NCBI GenBank assembly: GCA_900766735.1
Contig: CAAFWO010000002.1
Span: forward strand, 1-46,833
Length of the DNA: 46,833 nucleotides
Source: Clostridia bacterium
GTDB taxonomy: Bacteria > Bacillota > Clostridia > CAKSNL01 > HGM11501
Direction: 5' to 3'
Below are positions 1 to 6,820 of the stretch, piece after piece. Every line of letters begins with the position of its first letter. The stretch's first letter is position 1. The notes under the pieces are model-generated. The model made no database searches and was not told the origin of the DNA. It was given only the letters and a program-made list of their open reading frames with translations. The position numbers and the translations under genes are program-made.

Positions 1-508
1 CCGCATTGTGCATTGCAACCCTGCTTTTGAGAATAGGCGTGTCCGCTTGAAATCTGAGGTAGTTTACAACATTATCACATTCAAGTGAGAAGTCAGGTGT
101 TTTGTATGCTTTATAGTTTTCGGTGTTTTCAACCATTGCTTCTGTTTGGAAACGCTCATATACGGAATTGTCAAAATATCCTCGGATATAGCAGATACAG
201 CCACGGTTTAATGTATCGTCTGTCGGTTGTGCGAAGGTATATTCAAACTCCGATTGTTCAATTTTTTCAAGCGTATATTCCGGTGTATCTTTCGGGCGGT
301 ATATACTGCCGCCACGCTCCATAAGCTCGGCAAATTCACAGATGTGAAAGACATCGTAACCGATTTTGGTATGATAATCGTCAATATATGTGCATTTCCT
401 GTCTGACATAGAGCCGTCCGAAAATTTGACCGTTATGCTTTCGCCGTCTTTGATGCGGAAAAGCTCGTTGTAGTGGCTGTCTATAAAGCGGATTTCTTTG
501 TTTTCCAT
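1..508 (-). CDS. LPD28-like accessory protein of an integrative element (N-terminal part)
   Basis: The minus-strand frame is open from the ATG at 508 to the left edge, giving the first 169 residues of a longer protein; the C-terminus is outside the window. Residues 1-75 read MENKEIRFIDSHYNELFRI, then CTYIDDYHTKIG and FHICEFAELMERGG. I recognise these as the pattern of the large-polyvalent-protein-associated domain LPD28, common in conjugative elements of Clostridia; this assignment is from memory. The remainder is acidic and mixed, without catalytic motifs. It follows the gene ending at 508, whose stop abuts this start, and belongs to the same leftward run of small element genes. Function unknown. 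Confidence 0.6.
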   Translation of the reverse strand, partial: MENKEIRFIDSHYNELFRIKDGESITVKFSDGSMSDRKCTYIDDYHTKIGYDVFHICEFAELMERGGSIYRPKDTPEYTLEKIEQSEFEYTFAQPTDDTLNRGCICYIRGYFDNSVYERFQTEAMVENTENYKAYKTPDFSLECDNVVNYLRFQADTPILKSRVAMHNA

Positions 509-1095
509 CAGCGTTCAACCTCCTTATGTGATTTTTTCTTGACTTTTTCATTTTTCAATATATCCGTGAGCCAAGCAGGGTAATGCTCCGGCTTTAATAT
601 TCCGAGAACATCATATCTTTCGTATCTTGCGTGTTTGTCTTTGTAAAAATATTCGCAAAAAACAGCACTGCCCCTTGCGTTTACCAATGCTCCGTTTCCG
701 CCCGTACACCTCACAATTTGGTACGCCTGTGTTCTGTATTCTGGGTATAACTCATCAGCATTTATAACAATAATTTCACCGTTCAAATTTTTGCCGCTGA
801 TACTGTCGCACATATCGGCTGTAATCATTTTATCAGAAAAGGTTTTTTCAATCTCTTGTATTTGAGCAAGTCCGTTATTTATTCTTTCCGTAAAAATTGA
901 GAGAATTTCCGTATAACTGTCGCTAACAAGAGCATTATTGTATTTTTCAAAGATTCCGTTGTTTTCATAGTCGGCAACCATATAATACATATTATCTTTT
1001 GCTTTCATATCAATACCAATAACAATTTCAGATGTTCCGATATGTATTGCCTGTGTAATTTTATAGCTTTCGGCGTATCTTTCTTTCTGTTCCAT
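508..1095 (-). CDS. hypothetical element-borne protein (195 aa)
   Basis: I do not recognise the family. I chose the ATG at 1095, preceded by GGAAGGAT and one base after the stop of the upstream gene; a longer frame to 1233 would overlap that gene entirely. The protein has a compact alpha/beta pattern (IHIGTSEIVIGIDMK, MYYMVADYENNG) and a C-terminal part with YRTQAYQIVRCTGG and ARGSAVFCEYFYKDKHARYER, ending in a Lys-rich tail. There is no signal peptide or membrane segment. Tight packing with neighbours places it in the accessory-gene run of the integrative element. Confidence 0.6.
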   Translation of the reverse strand: MEQKERYAESYKITQAIHIGTSEIVIGIDMKAKDNMYYMVADYENNGIFEKYNNALVSDSYTEILSIFTERINNGLAQIQEIEKTFSDKMITADMCDSISGKNLNGEIIVINADELYPEYRTQAYQIVRCTGGNGALVNARGSAVFCEYFYKDKHARYERYDVLGILKPEHYPAWLTDILKNEKVKKKSHKEVER

Positions 1096-1096
1096 T

Positions 1097-1294
1097 TTAT
1101 CCGCATCCTTCCATATCGTTTTTGTGCCGTTTTGCGTAAATATCCGCATAATCACAGGGCGGATATTTTTTAAGGTCATCACGGTACTTTTTATGCGTTT
1201 TATAAAATTTACATTGTTTGCTTTTACACACAACCTCAGTTAGAACCGTGCAATAGTGGTCATTGCGGTATGCAAAGCAATCTTCATTCGTCAT
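1097..1294 (-). CDS. small cysteine-rich element protein
   Basis: This 65-residue protein starts at the ATG at 1294 (MTNEDCFAYRNDHYC), overlapping the end of the upstream gene by 11 bases. It has five cysteines, including C-x4-C-x-FYKTHKKYRDD and PPCDYADIYAKR, a spacing compatible with a small metal-binding or disulphide fold. The family is unnamed to me. It stops one base before the next gene, so the two are probably translated in a coupled way. Confidence 0.6.
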   Translation of the reverse strand: MTNEDCFAYRNDHYCTVLTEVVCKSKQCKFYKTHKKYRDDLKKYPPCDYADIYAKRHKNDMEGCG

Positions 1295-1484
1295 TTGGTG
1301 TATCACCGTCCATATCTTTAAGGCGTATCGTACTGACAATTCTGTATCCGTGCCTATTTGCAAGAGCCTTTAACTCGGCTATGAGGTTTCGCCGTTCCTC
1401 TCGCCGCACGGCTTTCATTGCTTCATAGGCGGTAATGTCAGTACAACCGCTGCCGTTAAGTCTGTCGTTTATCTTTTCGCACAA
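1284..1484 (-). CDS. small hypothetical element protein, TTG start
   Basis: The 66-residue frame begins with TTG at 1484; GAGGTG lies six bases upstream, and no ATG with a ribosome binding site is available. The middle (YEAMKAVRREERRNLIAELKALANRHG) is a predicted amphipathic helix, followed by a short beta-like end (YRIVSTIRLKDMDGD). It overlaps the next gene by 11 bases. No function can be assigned. Confidence 0.55.
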   Translation of the reverse strand: MCEKINDRLNGSGCTDITAYEAMKAVRREERRNLIAELKALANRHGYRIVSTIRLKDMDGDTPNDE

Positions 1485-1494
1485 TCACTTCACC

Positions 1495-1749
1495 TCACCG
1501 TTCATTCGTTTTAGGCGGCTTCTTCATAACCTCAATAGCCTTGATTTCATCAAGCGCCCGTCTGCAAAAGTCTTTTTGTGCTGCAAGCAGATTTGTAAAA
1601 TAATGTCCCCAAAAATAATCGTCTTTACCCTTGCATTGCCAAGTTACAAAGCTATTCGGATTCTTTTCGTGAACGCCAAGCACAAATTCAGCGCCGCCGA
1701 CCGTTATTTGATTTACAATAATAAAACCTTGATTTTTTCGCCATTCCAT
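1495..1749 (-). CDS. hypothetical element protein (84 aa)
   Basis: The ATG at 1749 is preceded by GGAG at a spacing of eight; an upstream in-frame TTG at 1755 lacks proper spacing. The protein (MEWRKNQGFIIVNQI, then FVLGVHEKNPNSFVTWQCK and a helical C-terminus with NLLAAQKDFCRRALDEIKAIEV) resembles small single-domain alpha/beta proteins found beside parB in integrative elements of Clostridia. I cannot name the family. Confidence 0.6.
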   Translation of the reverse strand: MEWRKNQGFIIVNQITVGGAEFVLGVHEKNPNSFVTWQCKGKDDYFWGHYFTNLLAAQKDFCRRALDEIKAIEVMKKPPKTNER

Positions 1750-1755
1750 AATCAA

Positions 1756-1872
1756 TCACTCCGTTTCTTTTTTGTCAGCTTGTCCGGCAGAGATAAAACA
1801 ACACATAAATACAATGCCAAGAAAGCCGCCGACTGCAACACCGGATAGGAATATAAGTATAAGTTTCAACAT
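1756..1872 (-). CDS. DUF3789-type small membrane peptide
   Basis: A 38-codon gene lies between parB and the 84-residue gene. It encodes a single transmembrane helix (MLKLILIFLSGVAVGGFLG, then IVFMCCFISAGQAD) and a charged tail KKETE. GGAG precedes the ATG at 1872 at about eight bases. A glycine-rich helix ending in AGQADK is the pattern of DUF3789, a small membrane protein family of conjugative elements (recognised from memory). The stop lies six bases before the next start. Confidence 0.65.
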   Translation of the reverse strand: MLKLILIFLSGVAVGGFLGIVFMCCFISAGQADKKETE

Positions 1873-1874
1873 AT

Positions 1875-2798
1875 TTATCGCTCCATTTCATTTTCCCGTT
1901 GCCTGCGCCATTTATCAAGCAGCTTCAAGATAATTTCCTCCATTTTTGCTTTTGAATAGCTTTTCGGGAAGTATTTTTTTAGTTTGTCCTCGCCAAGCGT
2001 AATTTTAACCGTTTCGGGTTTCTGCTCCATCATAATACTGTCAATTACGGCATTACTCAAATTCCCGTCCTGATGAAATTTTCGCATTTTCCGAGCCTGT
2101 GCGATAGAAGGAGAGGTTTCCTCTTTTTCAATGGATTGCATAACCGCCGCTTGCTCCTTTGTGCCGAGATAGGATATTTCCACGGCGGCATTCATTGCGA
2201 TTTGATTATTGTCCACCATATCAAGTATCGGATCTATGAGGTTGGTTAAGCGGATATATCGCCGTATTTGGTCTTTACTTTCACCGACTTGCTCGCCAAG
2301 TTCAACATCAGAACGCCCTTTATCAAAATTAGTCGCAAATTGCGACGCATTTTCTTTTGTAGGTCTGCCGGCCTTTCTTTTCATAGCTTCCAGCTTCATT
2401 TGATATGCAAATGCTTTCTCGCTCGGCAATATGTGTTCTCGTTGCAGATTACTGTCTACAAGCAAAATTGTAGCAGTATCATCATCAAGATTTTTTACCA
2501 CAACAGGAATATCGGTTATTCCGGCAAGCTCACACGCTTTCACTCTGCGATGTCCCGAAAGTATTTCATAACCGCCGTCTTTGTGCGGTCTTGCAATTAC
2601 GGGTGTGAGTACGCCGCATTGCTTGATACTTTCCACAAGTGCGTCCATATCTTCATCAAGTTTCACCTTGAACGGCTGCTCCGTAAACGGTTTTAATTCG
2701 GATATGGGAACAGGCTTTATTTCCTCGGTATTCCTTTGCTCGTCATTCTGAAAAATACTATCGTATGATTTCAGACTTATGTTTAGTCCGTTGCTCAT
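1875..2798 (-). CDS. parB: ParB/Spo0J-family partition protein
   Basis: This 307-residue protein carries the ParB N-terminal CTPase/nuclease-like domain at about 30-115, with GGYEILSGHRRVKACELAG (the GHRR motif) and LLVDSNLQREHILPSEKA. A central helix-turn-helix region follows (about 170-200: LGEQVGESKDQIRRYIRLT). The C-terminus is charged and helical. It would bind parS-like sites and work with ParA to partition the circular form of the element, or act as a nuclease/regulator as some element ParBs do. It overlaps the end of parA by 41 bases. Confidence 0.88.
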   Translation of the reverse strand: MSNGLNISLKSYDSIFQNDEQRNTEEIKPVPISELKPFTEQPFKVKLDEDMDALVESIKQCGVLTPVIARPHKDGGYEILSGHRRVKACELAGITDIPVVVKNLDDDTATILLVDSNLQREHILPSEKAFAYQMKLEAMKRKAGRPTKENASQFATNFDKGRSDVELGEQVGESKDQIRRYIRLTNLIDPILDMVDNNQIAMNAAVEISYLGTKEQAAVMQSIEKEETSPSIAQARKMRKFHQDGNLSNAVIDSIMMEQKPETVKITLGEDKLKKYFPKSYSKAKMEEIILKLLDKWRRQRENEMER

Positions 2799-3573
2799 TG
2801 TTCATAACCTCCTTAGTCAGATTTCTGTACGCATCGGCAACCCTGCCGTTTTTGTCGTAACTGTAAATGCTTTTGCCGACCGCAGAGGTTTCCGCTGCCT
2901 TTACCGAAAGCGGTATTTCTGTTTTGAAAACCTTTATATTATTACCGTAGGTCTTTCGTATAAGCTGTGATATATCCTTTGCAAGATTTGTGCGACCGTC
3001 AACCATAGTCAGCAATATTCCGTTGATTTTAAGCGTCGGGTTAAGCTGCCGTTTAACCTTTGCAACCGTACCGAGCAACTGTTCAAGCCCCTTTGCCGGA
3101 AGAAAATGCGACTGCACGGGAATTATTACCTCATTTGCCGCCGTGAGTGCGTTTATTGTCAGCATACCGAGCGATGGAGTGCAGTCTATCAGCACATAAT
3201 CGTAATTGTCCTTTATCTGTGAAAGATAATTTTTCAGCACACGCTCACGGCTCATAGTGTTCACCAAAAATGTTTCCATTCCCGAAAGCTCAATATTTGC
3301 CGGAATAAAGTCTACGCCCTCCGAGTGATGTAAAACTCCCTCGCCGTGTTCCGTCGGTTGCTCATTGATACTTTTTTCCATAAGGTTTGAAATTGTAACC
3401 GACAGCTCATCGGGATTTGGATAACCCAAGCATTGTGTTAAGCTGCCCTGTGCGTCATAGTCGATTAAAAGCACCTTTTTACCCTCGTTTGCAAGACCGA
3501 TACCTAAATTTACGGTAGTTGTCGTTTTGCCAGTTCCGCCTTTCTGATTTGATATTGCGATTATTTTACCCAT
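2758..3573 (-). CDS. parA: ParA/Soj-family partition ATPase
   Basis: The 271-residue deviant-Walker ATPase begins MGKIIAISNQKGGTGKTTT, with the ParA signature KGGTGKTT at residues 11-18, DYDAQGS as the A' motif and YDYVLIDCTPSLG as Walker B. I start at the ATG at 3573 because AAAGGA lies nine bases upstream; an upstream ATG at 3591 has no good ribosome binding site. It partners with the ParB encoded next to it. Its start overlaps the preceding small gene by eight bases. Confidence 0.92.
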   Translation of the reverse strand: MGKIIAISNQKGGTGKTTTTVNLGIGLANEGKKVLLIDYDAQGSLTQCLGYPNPDELSVTISNLMEKSINEQPTEHGEGVLHHSEGVDFIPANIELSGMETFLVNTMSRERVLKNYLSQIKDNYDYVLIDCTPSLGMLTINALTAANEVIIPVQSHFLPAKGLEQLLGTVAKVKRQLNPTLKINGILLTMVDGRTNLAKDISQLIRKTYGNNIKVFKTEIPLSVKAAETSAVGKSIYSYDKNGRVADAYRNLTKEVMNNEQRTKHKSEIIR

Positions 3574-3760
3574 AAAAACCATTCCTTTCATTTTCTAATC
3601 TTGTTATCAGCATTTCTCCGTCAAGCGGTGTTAAAGCACGAAACCACTCAGAGCGGAAAAACCGCTTAATTTCTGCTCTGCACTGCGGCGAATATGTATG
3701 CCTGTAATCTTTTACCGCTTGCAGAATTATGGTATTTGCCAGCAGTTTTATATTTTCCAC
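3566..3760 (-). CDS. small element protein between repA and parA
   Basis: This 64-residue protein (MENIKLLANTIILQAVKDYR, FFRSEWFRALTPLDGEMLI) is of a type regularly found between repA and parA in integrative elements of Clostridia. The sequence is helical, with conserved-looking aromatic residues. It overlaps the parA start by eight bases, indicating coupled translation. The function is unknown; a role in replication or partition control is only inferred from position. Confidence 0.65.
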   Translation of the reverse strand: MENIKLLANTIILQAVKDYRHTYSPQCRAEIKRFFRSEWFRALTPLDGEMLITRLENERNGFYG

Positions 3761-3778
3761 ACATACCGCCTCCGTTTC

Positions 3779-4795
3779 TCATATATTTGCCATATCGTGC
3801 TTAACTCTTGCCGAAAACCAATTATCCGCCGTTTCAAACGACCGATAAATCGTGGTAATTAAAAATGCCCGGATATTCCGGACATCTGATGTGTTGCTCC
3901 GCAGGGCGAAGTCTATATATTCAATATGCGACGAGTCGATTTTAAGAAATCTGCTCTTTACAACCTCGTGAGGATATTCCTGTTTGTTGATGCGAACAGT
4001 CGGCTCGTCGCTGCATACCACATCGACCATAATCGCAACAATTTCGTCAAGCCACGCCTTACTGTATCTTTCCGAGATAATGTCATAGTCAATGTTTTTC
4101 TTGATTAGCTTTTCATACTTTCGCCGATTTTCTATCCATCGTATCGCATCAATGCCTTTTGGCGCAGGCGAAGGAGGATAGTTATTCTCATTTCCACGAT
4201 TGATAGGATAGGATATGATTTCAGTATCGCTCATTTCAGTATTATTCTTTTCAGTATCACTAAAATCAGTATAGTTATTATTAGTATTATTTGAGTATGA
4301 TTTCGGAACTTCTTGAATTTCGATTTTCATATCTCTTGAAGTATGATTTTCATACTTCTGCAAGTTTGAATTTAATACTTCTTGATTTTCGATATTCATA
4401 CTTTTGGAAGTTTGATTTTCATACCGCTTTTCTTTGGGGTTATGAATAAAGTTTTTCACATAAATAATGTTCGGTCTGCCAAGTCCTTGCCGTTTGCGTT
4501 CGATAAGTCCGATTTCGTTTTCAAGCTCGTCAAGCAGCTTTAATGCCTTTTGCCTTGCACAGCCGAAATCGCTCAAAATATCATCAATGGTGTAGATGAT
4601 ATATACACGATTTTCCTCGTCAAACCAACAGTTTTTAACCGATAAACTCATCCGGTCGAGCATAAAACTGTATAAGACCTTTGCTTCAACAGATATTCCG
4701 GCAAGTGTTTCATCTGTAAATAAGACTTTGGGAATACGATAAAACGAAAACTGCTCCGCTTGACTTCCGTAAAAATATTCAAATTGTATCGACAT
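3779..4795 (-). CDS. repA: RepA_N-type replication initiator with DUF6017-like C-terminus
   Basis: The N-terminal ~120 residues match the RepA_N replication initiator pattern: FSFYRIPKVLFTDE, GISVEAKVLYSFMLDRMSLS, VYIIYTIDDILSDFGCARQKA and IERKRQGLGRPNIIYVKNF, a winged-helix DNA-binding domain. A low-complexity Asn/Thr/Glu-rich linker with near-repeats (YENQTSKSMNIENQEV / YENHTSRDMKIEIQEV) follows. The C-terminal 120 residues (DYDIISERYSKAWLDEIVAIM, EVVKSRFLKIDSSHIEYI) fit DUF6017. GGAGGCACAACA precedes the ATG. It probably initiates plasmid-like replication of the excised element. Confidence 0.88.
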   Translation of the reverse strand: MSIQFEYFYGSQAEQFSFYRIPKVLFTDETLAGISVEAKVLYSFMLDRMSLSVKNCWFDEENRVYIIYTIDDILSDFGCARQKALKLLDELENEIGLIERKRQGLGRPNIIYVKNFIHNPKEKRYENQTSKSMNIENQEVLNSNLQKYENHTSRDMKIEIQEVPKSYSNNTNNNYTDFSDTEKNNTEMSDTEIISYPINRGNENNYPPSPAPKGIDAIRWIENRRKYEKLIKKNIDYDIISERYSKAWLDEIVAIMVDVVCSDEPTVRINKQEYPHEVVKSRFLKIDSSHIEYIDFALRSNTSDVRNIRAFLITTIYRSFETADNWFSARVKHDMANI

Positions 4796-4826
4796 TGTTG
4801 TGCCTCCTTTCCGTGTGTGATTGCAT

Positions 4827-4863
4827 AAAAAAGAACGCCTTATGGTTTGTTATAAAGCGTTCT
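4827..4863 (-). promoter_or_regulatory. hairpin with T-run in the repA leader (candidate attenuator)
   Basis: On the minus strand AGAACGCTTTAT pairs with ATAAGGCGTTCT across a short loop and is followed at once by six T residues, the form of an intrinsic terminator. It lies 32 bases before repA, inside its leader. A strong AAAGGAGG stands upstream (4891-4899) without an ATG. This suggests premature termination controls repA expression; that is inference. Confidence 0.5.
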
Positions 4864-5041
4864 CAGTTGATATTTTATTAAATTTTGACCTCCTTTTGCA
4901 GGGTATAACTTTTGTCTTTAACTTAACATTACCGTTATTAAAGACGAAAATCTTGTAAATTTCGGGTTGGAAAAAGAACTGAAATATATCAAGATAAATC
5001 GCAAAACCCTTGATTTTATGCGGCTTTCACCGTTTGTCTTT

Positions 5042-5047
5042 ATTATA
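5042..5047 (-). promoter_or_regulatory. -10 box upstream of repA, at the element junction
   Basis: A perfect TATAAT on the minus strand lies about 250 bases before repA. The place where the -35 would be (about 5064-5069) is inside the integrase-derived sequence and reads poorly, so the promoter may have been damaged at the junction. The rest of 4864-5041 contains no gene that I can support. Confidence 0.35.
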
Positions 5048-5056
5048 CCATAGGGG

Positions 5057-5503
5057 CACACCTTTGCTACCATGGCGCTGGAGCACGGTATGGATGTGAA
5101 AACTCTTTCGGCAACTATAGGTCATGTGTCATCAGCAACCACGCTGGACATTTACAGCCATATCACCGATACTATGCAAAGGCAGGCGGCGGTGCATATA
5201 GACCGCAAAATCGGCGGCACAGACGCCCAAATGCCGACGGCTCAGCCGTCGGCAAGGAAAGATACCGCCCCAATCGAATTCACGCCGTACAAGCCGAAAA
5301 TACGCAAACCCGGGACGGGCTGTGTCACGATGATAAACGACCACCTGTATGAGGGACGGTACACTCCGACCAACGCCTACGGCAAGCGTGAAAGCCACAA
5401 TATCTACGCGAAAACGCGCGAGGAATGCGAAGAAAAGCTGGCGGAAATGATTGTGCAGGTCAAGGCGCAAATTAAAGCGGAAAAAGACAAAATGACAGGG
5501 TGA
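5057..5503 (+). pseudogene. tyrosine recombinase (integrase), C-terminal remnant
   Basis: The reading frame begins abruptly at HTFATMALEHGMDVKTLSAT, the middle of the catalytic domain: the His of the R-H-x-x-R/H box (HTFAT), then LSATIGHVSSATTLDIYSH with a conserved His and the catalytic Tyr in YSHI. Everything upstream (arm-binding and core-binding domains, first catalytic Arg) is missing, and the codon before is GGG preceded by TAG. After the catalytic part, residues about 75-149 form a second DNA-binding-like segment (GCVTMINDHLYEGRYTP, YAKTREECEEKLAEMI) resembling an AP2-like integrase arm domain at the C-terminus. It cannot be active. An internal ATG at 5072 is not a genuine start. Confidence 0.8.
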
Positions 5504-5523
5504 CTGAAAAAGTCACCCTGTCA
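5493..5523 (+). terminator. hairpin terminator of the integrase remnant
   Basis: TGACAGGGTGACT and AGTCACCCTGTCA form a perfect 13-bp stem with a five-base loop. The stem overlaps the stop codon of the remnant. The A/T-rich sequence after it has a weak T-run. Confidence 0.65.
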
Positions 5524-5547
5524 AAATTTGCGTTGCTGTAGACAAAG

Positions 5548-5575
5548 AAAAAGGCTATTTGCGATAGCCTTTTTT
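5548..5575. terminator. bidirectional terminator overlapping the nucleotidyltransferase stop
   Basis: AAAAAGGCTAT and ATAGCCTTTTT form an 11-bp stem with a five-base loop and T-runs in both directions. The last codons and the stop codon (TAG) of the minus-strand gene are inside the stem. Confidence 0.75.
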
Positions 5576-6193
5576 CTGACACATTTCATTTATTGACTCT
5601 GCAAAAATTGAGCGAGAGTGCTTGTCCGGATTCTTGTTTGAATTTTTCTTTTCAATGTAATAATCCTGTAACTCGCCCCAAAGGTTCTCCCTTTTTAACC
5701 AATCCATTTTCTTTTCTAATCCTACAAAACCCTTCCCCTGATATTCCCAAGAGTAATAATTGTTGTCTTTGTTAAACCGAATATACTGCTGCCTTCCGTC
5801 GCCGCAATTATATACTATTGCAAAGTCGCAACTATGAATAATGCGAGAATGAGAAGTGTCAACCTTTTTAATCGTAAGAACGCGAGTGGAATCCTCGCAA
5901 GATTTATATCCATAGCGAGGTGCAACACGGTCGATAGCAGTACGTATTATTGTCCGTATTTCTTTAGGTACAAAATCCTCATTATCGTCATTGACCTCGA
6001 TGTTGATATCGAAGTCAAAACCGATGTTAGATTTTGCATCGTAGGTTATCATGTTATGGCTTGAACTGCCGATCGGTGTGAAGCTAAAAGTGAAATTGTC
6101 ACGCACCAAATCCTGTACCATGTAAAGAATTTGATATAGCTCATCTTTTATAGGCTGAGCTTGTTTTTTGGTTACATACCTAAAGTCATGCAT
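5555..6193 (-). CDS. orphan polymerase-beta-fold nucleotidyltransferase
   Basis: This 212-residue soluble protein shows the nucleotidyltransferase signature: a G-S-S at about residues 42-44 (FTPIGSSSHNM), an acidic pair about 16 residues on (FDFDINIEV) and a third acid in IHSCDFAIVY. These are the metal-binding residues of the polymerase-beta fold. Other motifs are DRVAPRYGYKSCEDSTRVLTI and HSRSIFAESINEMC. The transferred nucleotide and target are unknown; it has no neighbouring effector of a CBASS system and no antitoxin-like partner. It stands alone between an integrase remnant and tRNA-Pro with its own terminator, as mobile-element cargo would. I recognise the family only as an uncharacterised nucleotidyltransferase-domain protein of Clostridia. 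Confidence 0.7.
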   Translation of the reverse strand: MHDFRYVTKKQAQPIKDELYQILYMVQDLVRDNFTFSFTPIGSSSHNMITYDAKSNIGFDFDINIEVNDDNEDFVPKEIRTIIRTAIDRVAPRYGYKSCEDSTRVLTIKKVDTSHSRIIHSCDFAIVYNCGDGRQQYIRFNKDNNYYSWEYQGKGFVGLEKKMDWLKRENLWGELQDYYIEKKNSNKNPDKHSRSIFAESINEMCQKKGYRK

Positions 6194-6423
6194 TATGGTT
6201 TCTCCTTAATATTATCTCCCTAACCGACCATCTAACCTGAGTTAAATCGTTATATTATACTACAATAATATTATTTGTCAAGGATTATTTCTGGGGGGTT
6301 ATCTTTTGCTAATTTTATCTGATTATTATACTCTCAACCTAACAAAATTTGTATCGCAATAGACAGAGAAAAAACTGGAACGGTATGAAAAATCCTCTGA
6401 AACGCTCGGTTTCAGAGGATTTT

Positions 6424-6499
6424 TGGTCGGAGTGGCGAGGCTCAAACTCGCGGCCTCCGCATCCCAAATGCGGCGCGCTATCAACTGCGCTACACCCCG
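6424..6499 (-). tRNA. tRNA-Pro (anticodon TGG)
   Basis: The 76-base cloverleaf is complete, with CCA encoded. The acceptor stem is CGGGGTG/CACTCCG, the D stem GCGC/GCGC, the anticodon stem CCGCA/TGCGG with loop TTTGGGA (anticodon TGG), and the T stem GCGAG/CTCGC. The D loop reads AGTTGATA and the T loop TTTGAGC, so the usual G19-C56 tertiary pair is replaced by A19-U56 (see findings). Confidence 0.93.
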
Positions 6500-6649
6500 A
6501 TAGTTATTAAATTGTGGTCGTGTAAGTGGTCAAATCTGTGGTCAAACACATTTTTGACCGCTATTTTTTGTTTTCCAAACCGCCCGAAATCCGCACGGTT
6601 GAAGGGCTTTCAGCGGTTGTCGTTGTCATACAGTGCGAACACCGTCTAT

Positions 6650-6689
6650 GCTCCCAAACCACCCGCGCTATCAGCTGCGCTACACCCCG
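6650..6689 (-). pseudogene. degenerate 5' half of a second tRNA-Pro
   Basis: The minus strand carries the acceptor 5' strand CGGGGTG, a D arm (GCGC AGCTGATA GCGC) and an anticodon loop TTTGGGA like those of the intact tRNA-Pro at 6424-6499, then diverges; the anticodon stem no longer pairs and there is no T arm. The interval 6500-6649 has no supported gene. It contains GTGGTC/GTGGTCAAA repeats at 6517-6545 of a kind seen near integrase genes. This looks like the residue of an integration or recombination event at a tRNA-Pro gene. Confidence 0.65.
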
Positions 6690-6747
6690 ATAATTTAATA
6701 TTATACGCCAAAGAAGGGAAAATGTCAAGCAAAGAACAGATTTACTG

Positions 6748-6776
6748 TTGCAAAGTTATGAAAAACGGTGTATAAT
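6748..6776 (+). promoter_or_regulatory. sigma-A promoter of the zinc-ribbon gene
   Basis: TTGCAA and TATAAT are separated by 17 bases, 45 bases before the start codon at 6821. Confidence 0.7.
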
Positions 6777-6820
6777 ATAGCTGTCAATTGATATATCGTG
6801 ATCTGAAAGGAAGAATACAT

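Noticed and set aside
5072..5503. A complete 143-residue gene beginning at ATG 5072
   Set aside because: The integrase homology begins upstream of this ATG (HTFAT), there is no ribosome binding site, and the product lacks most of the catalytic domain.
6512..6775. An 87-residue plus-strand frame through the tRNA-Pro remnant
   Set aside because: It reads through degenerate tRNA sequence and repeats, has no ribosome binding site, and contains no recognisable domain.
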